This document shows positions 7,491-11,101 of a stretch of 11,101 bases of DNA, in pieces. Made by a program: the position numbers and the translations under genes. Under the pieces are notes generated by a model. It did not search any database, was not told the origin of the DNA, and saw only the letters and a list, made by a program, of their open reading frames with translations. Positions within the stretch are counted from its first letter, which is position 1. Each line of letters starts with the position of its first letter. Source of the DNA: Goniomonas avonlea (Eukaryota; Cryptophyceae; Goniomonadida; Goniomonadaceae); contig QUTJ01031363.1 of assembly GCA_003573635.1 (NCBI GenBank), positions 1 to 11,101 on the forward strand. Reading direction: 5' to 3'.

Positions 7491-7750
7491 AGTGCCTCCT
7501 AGTCGAGTACGATATCGTACCAGTACGACGTTTTTTTTCAGTGGATAATTTTCCGATGACAGAATTTTCTGATCTGGGAGCAATTCGGACCCTTTGTGGT
7601 CTCGCTCTGGTTTCAATCCTGGACCAATCCGCCAAAAAAAACACTATCTATGCCCATTCGAAAAATGACCCATCGTACTGAAAATGGAGTACTAGCTAGT
7701 ACGACATATGGAGTACTAGTACGTCGTACGACGCTCGACTAGGAGGCACT
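7491..7750. mobile_element. MITE-like foldback element, copy 1
   Basis: Perfect 20-bp inverted repeats lie at 7488-7507 (GCTAGTGCCTCCTAGTCGAG) and 7734-7753. Weaker outer arms (CAGCTAGTCTAC at 7441-7452 and GTAGTCTACTAGCTG at 7763-7777) extend the symmetry. The arms are packed with smaller palindromes: GTACGATATCGTAC (7507-7520), GTACTAGCTAGTAC (7689-7702) and CGTCGTACGACG. The centre (about 7590-7680) is non-coding and is shared with 10905-11010. CTAG flanks both ends and could be part of the repeat or a target duplication. No transposase is encoded, as expected of a non-autonomous element. Confidence 0.75.
7507..7520. repeat. 14-bp palindrome inside foldback element
   Basis: GTACGATATCGTAC is a perfect palindrome just inside the left terminal repeat. 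A matching GTAC-ended palindrome, GTACTAGCTAGTAC, lies in the right arm at 7689-7702. Confidence 0.7.
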
Positions 7751-7805
7751 AGCTACTGTACTGTAGTCTACTAGCTGGACGTTAGCCTGACTCGTCCAAA
7801 TTCCA

Positions 7806-9914
7806 ATGCTCTGCCGTGCATTGCGCAGGAAAATCCGTGCCTTGGGGGTGAATGCAGTGCACTGTCGCAGATTCAGCATTACTCAGCCGTTCGATGTTGT
7901 AGCGGTGAGAAGTCAGTTCCCTGCGTTCCACTCAGGAGACGGTATCTTCTTTGACGGACCTGGGGGGACGCAAGTTCACGAGAGTGTACCTGAGGTGCCG
8001 ATTTTTGTCTTTCCTACGACTTTTCATTGACAGAAAACAGACCATGGTTGCGCGCATGGTCCAAGATAATGCTAATATTGGTTATGAATACGCGACGAGT
8101 GTCCGGGCAAAGAATATCCTTTCGACTGCCAGAGAAACCTTCGGCAGTTTTTTGAACTGTCAACCGCAAGAGATCACCTTCGGAGCTAACATGACCACGT
8201 TAACCCTTCACTTGAGCCGATCGCTTGAGAAGCTGATTAGTCCTGAAGACAATATTGTCGTGACCAAGCTGGACCACGCCGCAAACGTTGGTTGGTGGAA
8301 GAAGATCTCCGAGAACACCGGTTGCGAACTTCGATTCGTGGACGTGAACAAAGAGGACTGCACTCTCAGCCTAGAATCGCTCGATAAACTCCTTGATTCC
8401 AAGACCAAGTTGGTGGCCGTTGGCTATGCTTCCAACGCTGTCGGCACCATCAACCCCGTCGCATCCGTGGGTCTTCGCTTCCTTTCTCCAACCAATTTCG
8501 TAACAATCTCTTTCACTAGATCGCCAAGCGAGCCCACGCTGTTGGAGCACTTGTGTTTGTTGACGCGGTGCACATGGCGCCGCACGACTGCATCGATGTC
8601 GCGGCTCTGGACTGTGATTTCCTCGCCTGCTCTCCTTATAAGTTCTTCGGTGAGGCCACCTCTCGCGCTCGCAATGTGCCATGATCTTAACGCCTTGCTG
8701 TTGTCTCTAGGTCCGCACTCAGGAGTTCTCTTTGGCAAGGAGAAGCTGATGCAAGAGCTCTCTGCCTACAAGCTCCCAGTGTGTGCCGATGAGCTGCCCA
8801 CCGACGGTTCCTACCAGATTAGCAAATGGGAGACGGGGACACAAAGCTACGAGGTCCGTGACAACCCGTGCAGGGCGATGATAGTTTGTCTCGTTTTCTC
8901 ATGGTCCTTGCTACTGTCGTCCATTGGGCCTGGCATGTAGTCAATACATTTTCAGGCAATAGCGGGGGCGGAGGCTGCTGTACGTTATATCGCATCGCTG
9001 GGACGTACCTATCGTGGAGCGCGCTGGAGGGACGTTGGGCTTCGTGGTCAGGTATGCCCGGAATAAAACTCAGGGGAAGTTCATTTCCCTGTTGTGGATG
9101 GCGAAGCTGCATTCGCTTCTTGATAACATTCGATCCATGGATTCTCAAACCAGTATCCCCAGCTCATCAAAGGCTTCGAGGTCATCAAAGCGCAGGAGAT
9201 GGCACTTGCAGAGCACTTTCTCTCTGGCATGAAAAGTGTAAGTGTATCGGTTCCACTCAGTGAACCTCCCTTCGTTCTTTTATTGTGTATGACCGTCGAG
9301 CGAAATTTTTGGTGTTTCGAAGCTGTAACCGACGCAACAGCTCAAGCACTACAAGGTGCATGGCAGGCTGGAATCGTCAGGGCGCACGTCGACTTTCGGA
9401 ATCACCCACACCAGGTTGGTCCATAGCAAACACTCCTCACCCGTTCCCTTCGGACTCACACACACCAGGTTGGTCCTTAGCAAAGACTCTTCACTCGTTC
9501 CACCACGAATCTGAAGACTCACCCGCTCTCTGCAGGCTGCGGCCAGATGTGCTCGCGTCTGCCCTCGGGTCGGGGCCCACGCCGATCTACACAACCTACG
9601 GCGATTTCTACGCCAGCTGGCTGGTCAATGACACGCTCGGGTGAGTGTCAGTATGACTTCTTGCAACGCACGGTGGTTTTAGTCTGGTGTGGAAGCAAAT
9701 GGGCAAGTGGGAAGTTGGAAGCGGTGGCATGCTCCAGAGGCAGGGGGTGACACTGTCTTTCCCTCCCTGTCCCTCCTTCTCTCCCTTACAGGGCGTGACA
9801 GTGTCTTGCAGGTTGCGGGACCACGGTGGCATGCTCCGGATCGGCCTGATGCACTACAATACCGGGCACGAGGTGGACACTGTCTTGGCCGCACTCGAGG
9901 CCGCAGACAAGTAA
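7806..9914 (+). CDS. PLP-dependent class V aminotransferase, cysteine-desulfurase-like family, nine exons
   Basis: Exons: 7806-7994, 8041-8466, 8520-8649, 8711-8853, 8956-9051, 9154-9237, 9341-9414, 9536-9640, 9812-9914. All eight introns are GT-AG (46, 53, 61, 102, 102, 103, 121 and 171 bp) and the joins keep frame through family motifs, giving about 449 residues. Motifs in order: FFDGPGGTQVHESV; NANIGYEYATS; ITFGANMTTLTLHLSR; TKLDHAANVGWW; YASNAVGTINPV; VGALVFVDAVHMAPH with the PLP Asp (D220); the Schiff-base lysine in ACSPYKFFGPHSG (K246); KWETGTQSYE; and the C-terminal GDFYASWL...LRIGLMHYNTGHEVD. This order is that of the TIGR01976-type 'cysteine desulfurase family'; the true substrate is not known from sequence. 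The first ~28 residues are Arg-rich without acidic residues, a plausible mitochondrial presequence. It is divergent from the ZNF598-like gene. Confidence 0.92.
9395..9502 (+). repeat. 54-bp tandem duplication spanning an exon-intron junction
   Basis: Copies 9395-9448 and 9449-9502 are adjacent and match at 47 of 54 positions. Each contains CACACCAG|GTTGGTCC, so the 5' splice site of aminotransferase intron 7 is present twice (GT at 9415 and 9469). The unit is a multiple of three and has no stop, so use of the second donor would add 18 residues. Family alignment favours the first donor. Confidence 0.85.
9722..9837 (+). repeat. Exon-start sequence repeated in the preceding intron
   Basis: CGGTGGCATGCTCC occurs at 9722-9735 inside intron 8 and again at 9824-9837 near the start of exon 9. 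A related GTGACAnTGTCTT pair also sits in this intron, at about 9747 and 9795, the second copy overlapping the 3' splice site. An extra CCTTACAG at about 9783-9790 is a possible alternative acceptor. Confidence 0.6.
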
Positions 9915-10176
9915 ACAGGCACACTGTGTCTCGCTATTTGGGCACCTGGGAGACGCAGTCGAGAGCTGGCGTGTGCGCTGCGCCGTGTGTGCGCCGTGTG
10001 CTCGGTCCGGTCCTGGTGTGGCGCTTCCTGATACCCGGCACTGAGATGGGTGAATACGAGAACGCTCTTGCGCTCGCGACTTCGGTTGGTCGTGGACCGC
10101 AGGCTGACCTGGGTCAGATGCGAGATGTGCTGTCGCGCCGCTTGCTCTCCTGCGGCTGCACGATGCGTGAGATCTC

Positions 10177-10201
10177 GCTGTGTGTGTGTGTGAGTGAGTG
10201 A
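10177..10201 (+). repeat. TG / GAGT microsatellite
   Basis: A TGTGTGTGTGTG run is followed by GAGTGAGTGAG. It is simple-sequence DNA. Confidence 0.85.
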
Positions 10202-10212
10202 GTTGCCAGTCG

Positions 10213-10232
10213 TCACTGCATGAGTGCAGTGA
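10213..10232. repeat. 20-nt perfect hairpin
   Basis: TCACTGCA and TGCAGTGA are perfect 8-bp complementary arms around a TGAG loop. It follows the microsatellite, about 300 bp after the aminotransferase stop. Without a downstream U-tract or a known context it cannot be called a terminator or RNA element. Confidence 0.45.
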
Positions 10233-10437
10233 GTGCCTGTCGGCCACGGCAACGCATCAACCCGGCCCTTGCATGTGCGCGCACACACGGCGCATGCATT
10301 CGGGCAGTCTGCACACTTGCCTAGGTGCCGCCGAGTGTCACTCTGACAGATGGTGGCGTTAACGTCACAGACGTTGACACTCTCGCACTCTGCTGTATTG
10401 CCGCGCGCGCTGTCATACCAATGTAATTCGCGAGAGA

Positions 10438-10447
10438 TTGGCGCCAA
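10438..10447. promoter_or_regulatory. E2F-like palindrome TTGGCGCCAA
   Basis: The 10-bp palindrome, read on the minus strand as TTTGGCGCCAAT, matches the classic E2F/DP consensus TTTSGCGC. It sits between the aminotransferase gene and the right-hand foldback element. Use as a site is inference, since no adjacent target gene is identified. Confidence 0.3.
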
Positions 10448-10792
10448 ATATTAGTGGGCCAAGTCTAAGAATCAGTTTGACGAGCACCACAGCGGCGTAA
10501 GGGTATCGTTGGCCGCTCAGCGGTCTCGAGGCCAGGCGCTCTATTTGAATAATTATTTATGTCTCGCCCATACAGAGATGGCACCGCTTGCCCACCCTGG
10601 TGGGCTGTGCACCTACACCCCTGTGAGCTGTCAGACCGGGTTTGTGATTGTAGATCGCCACTCCTCTTGCCCACACGTTGGTGTCGCTTGCATCGCAAGT
10701 TGGATCAAGCGCTCATCATGGCAATTTATGAGCGCGGCAGGACAGTGCGGGCCACAGTGCGAGCTCGAGTGCAATGTGGCATCTAGTGACTG

Positions 10793-11035
10793 AGTGCCTT
10801 CTGCACGTTGACTCCGTAGATCCCGTACATTTCGACTACTGTACGTTTTTCATAGAAAACGAATTAATAACGATCTGATCTGCTTGGGTATTTGGTCGAG
10901 GGCCTTCGGCCACTTTGTGGTCTCGCGCTCTAGTAATTCAATCCTGGCCGACCAATCCATCCACAAAAACATGTTGGCTATCGAATTCGATAGCAAAAAT
11001 CCATTTCAGTACGGCCGGTATTACCAGAAGGCACT
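10793..11035. mobile_element. MITE-like element, diverged copy 2
   Basis: Perfect 11-bp inverted ends AGTGCCTTCTG (10793-10803) and CAGAAGGCACT (11025-11035) resemble copy 1's AGTGCCTCCTA. The interior matches copy 1 in the same orientation: CTTTGTGGTCTCG, then TTCAATCCTGG, ACCAATCC, an A-run, and TTCAGTACG versus CGTACTG near the right end. Its size is 243 bp versus 260 bp. Substitutions and indels are frequent, so this insertion is older or from a different subfamily. The internal inverted GAATTCGATAGC-type sequence also forms a small palindrome (TATCGAATTCGATA, 10979-10992). Confidence 0.7.
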
Positions 11036-11101
11036 AGGGGGCTCGTCGCTTTGCGGCTCAGGCTGTGGCGGCTACCTCTTCGCGATATAAGACATGCACG
11101 G

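Larger units (their letters stand above)
7309..7805. promoter_or_regulatory. Shared divergent promoter region carrying a foldback element
   Basis: The 497 bp between the ATGs of the minus-strand ZNF598-like gene and the plus-strand aminotransferase must contain both promoters. More than half of it is the foldback element (about 7441-7777). That leaves about 130 bp of ordinary sequence next to the ZNF598-like gene and only about 28 bp next to the aminotransferase ATG. No TATA box was confidently seen. Confidence 0.55.
9915..10792. other. Region without a convincing gene downstream of the aminotransferase
   Basis: It holds the likely 3' UTR of the aminotransferase, a TG/GAGT microsatellite, a 20-nt hairpin and an E2F-like palindrome. 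Open frames on both strands are present (for example minus 10447-9854, which lacks an ATG at its start, and plus 10559-10786 from an ATG). None shows a recognised domain. A first exon of a gene beginning to the right of the window cannot be excluded. Confidence 0.45.

Noticed and set aside
9854-10447. 197-codon minus-strand frame with a Cys-rich stretch resembling an extracellular domain
   Set aside because: It has no ATG at its start, runs through a TG microsatellite and covers the last exon of the aminotransferase on the opposite strand. The cysteine spacing matches no family I recognise.

Overview
This window is nuclear DNA from a microbial eukaryote. Four protein genes can be reconstructed, and at least three of them are interrupted by short GT-AG introns of about 43-170 bp. 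There are no bacterial operons or ribosome-binding sites. The lineage cannot be fixed from the sequence; a protist such as an alga or stramenopile-like organism would fit the compact introns and gene families, but that is inference.

Layout, left to right. (1) Positions 1-1474, minus strand: the 5' part of a gene leaving the window at the left edge. It encodes a RING-like zinc motif followed by six or seven repeats resembling fungal fucose-lectin beta-propeller blades and then a Ser/Pro-rich tail. (2) About 1523-3850: no convincing gene. It holds palindromes, a 17-bp tandem repeat, a 71-bp direct repeat and a few unassigned ORFs. (3) 3854-5270, minus strand: a six-exon gene for a PH-domain (PH_12-like) plus coiled-coil protein. 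Its first five exons join cleanly; the sixth is uncertain. (4) 5472-5669, plus strand: a possible small single-pass membrane protein, divergent from the PH gene. (5) 6102-7308, minus strand: a short ZNF598/Hel2-type RING and multi-zinc-finger ubiquitin ligase, a family that marks collided ribosomes. (6) 7806-9914, plus strand: a nine-exon PLP-dependent class V aminotransferase of the cysteine-desulfurase-like family (TIGR01976 type) with a possible mitochondrial presequence. (7) 9915-11101: no convincing gene, ending in a second copy of a foldback element.

The two best-supported genes (ZNF598-like and class V aminotransferase) are divergently transcribed from a 497-bp intergenic region. Most of that region is occupied by a palindrome-rich foldback/MITE-like element, and a diverged relative lies at 10793-11035. 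Two of the four genes encode RING-containing, probably ubiquitin-related proteins, but nothing shows that they act in one pathway.

The most interesting items are the RING plus lectin-propeller architecture, the MITE pair, and a 54-bp in-frame tandem duplication that copies a splice donor in the aminotransferase gene.
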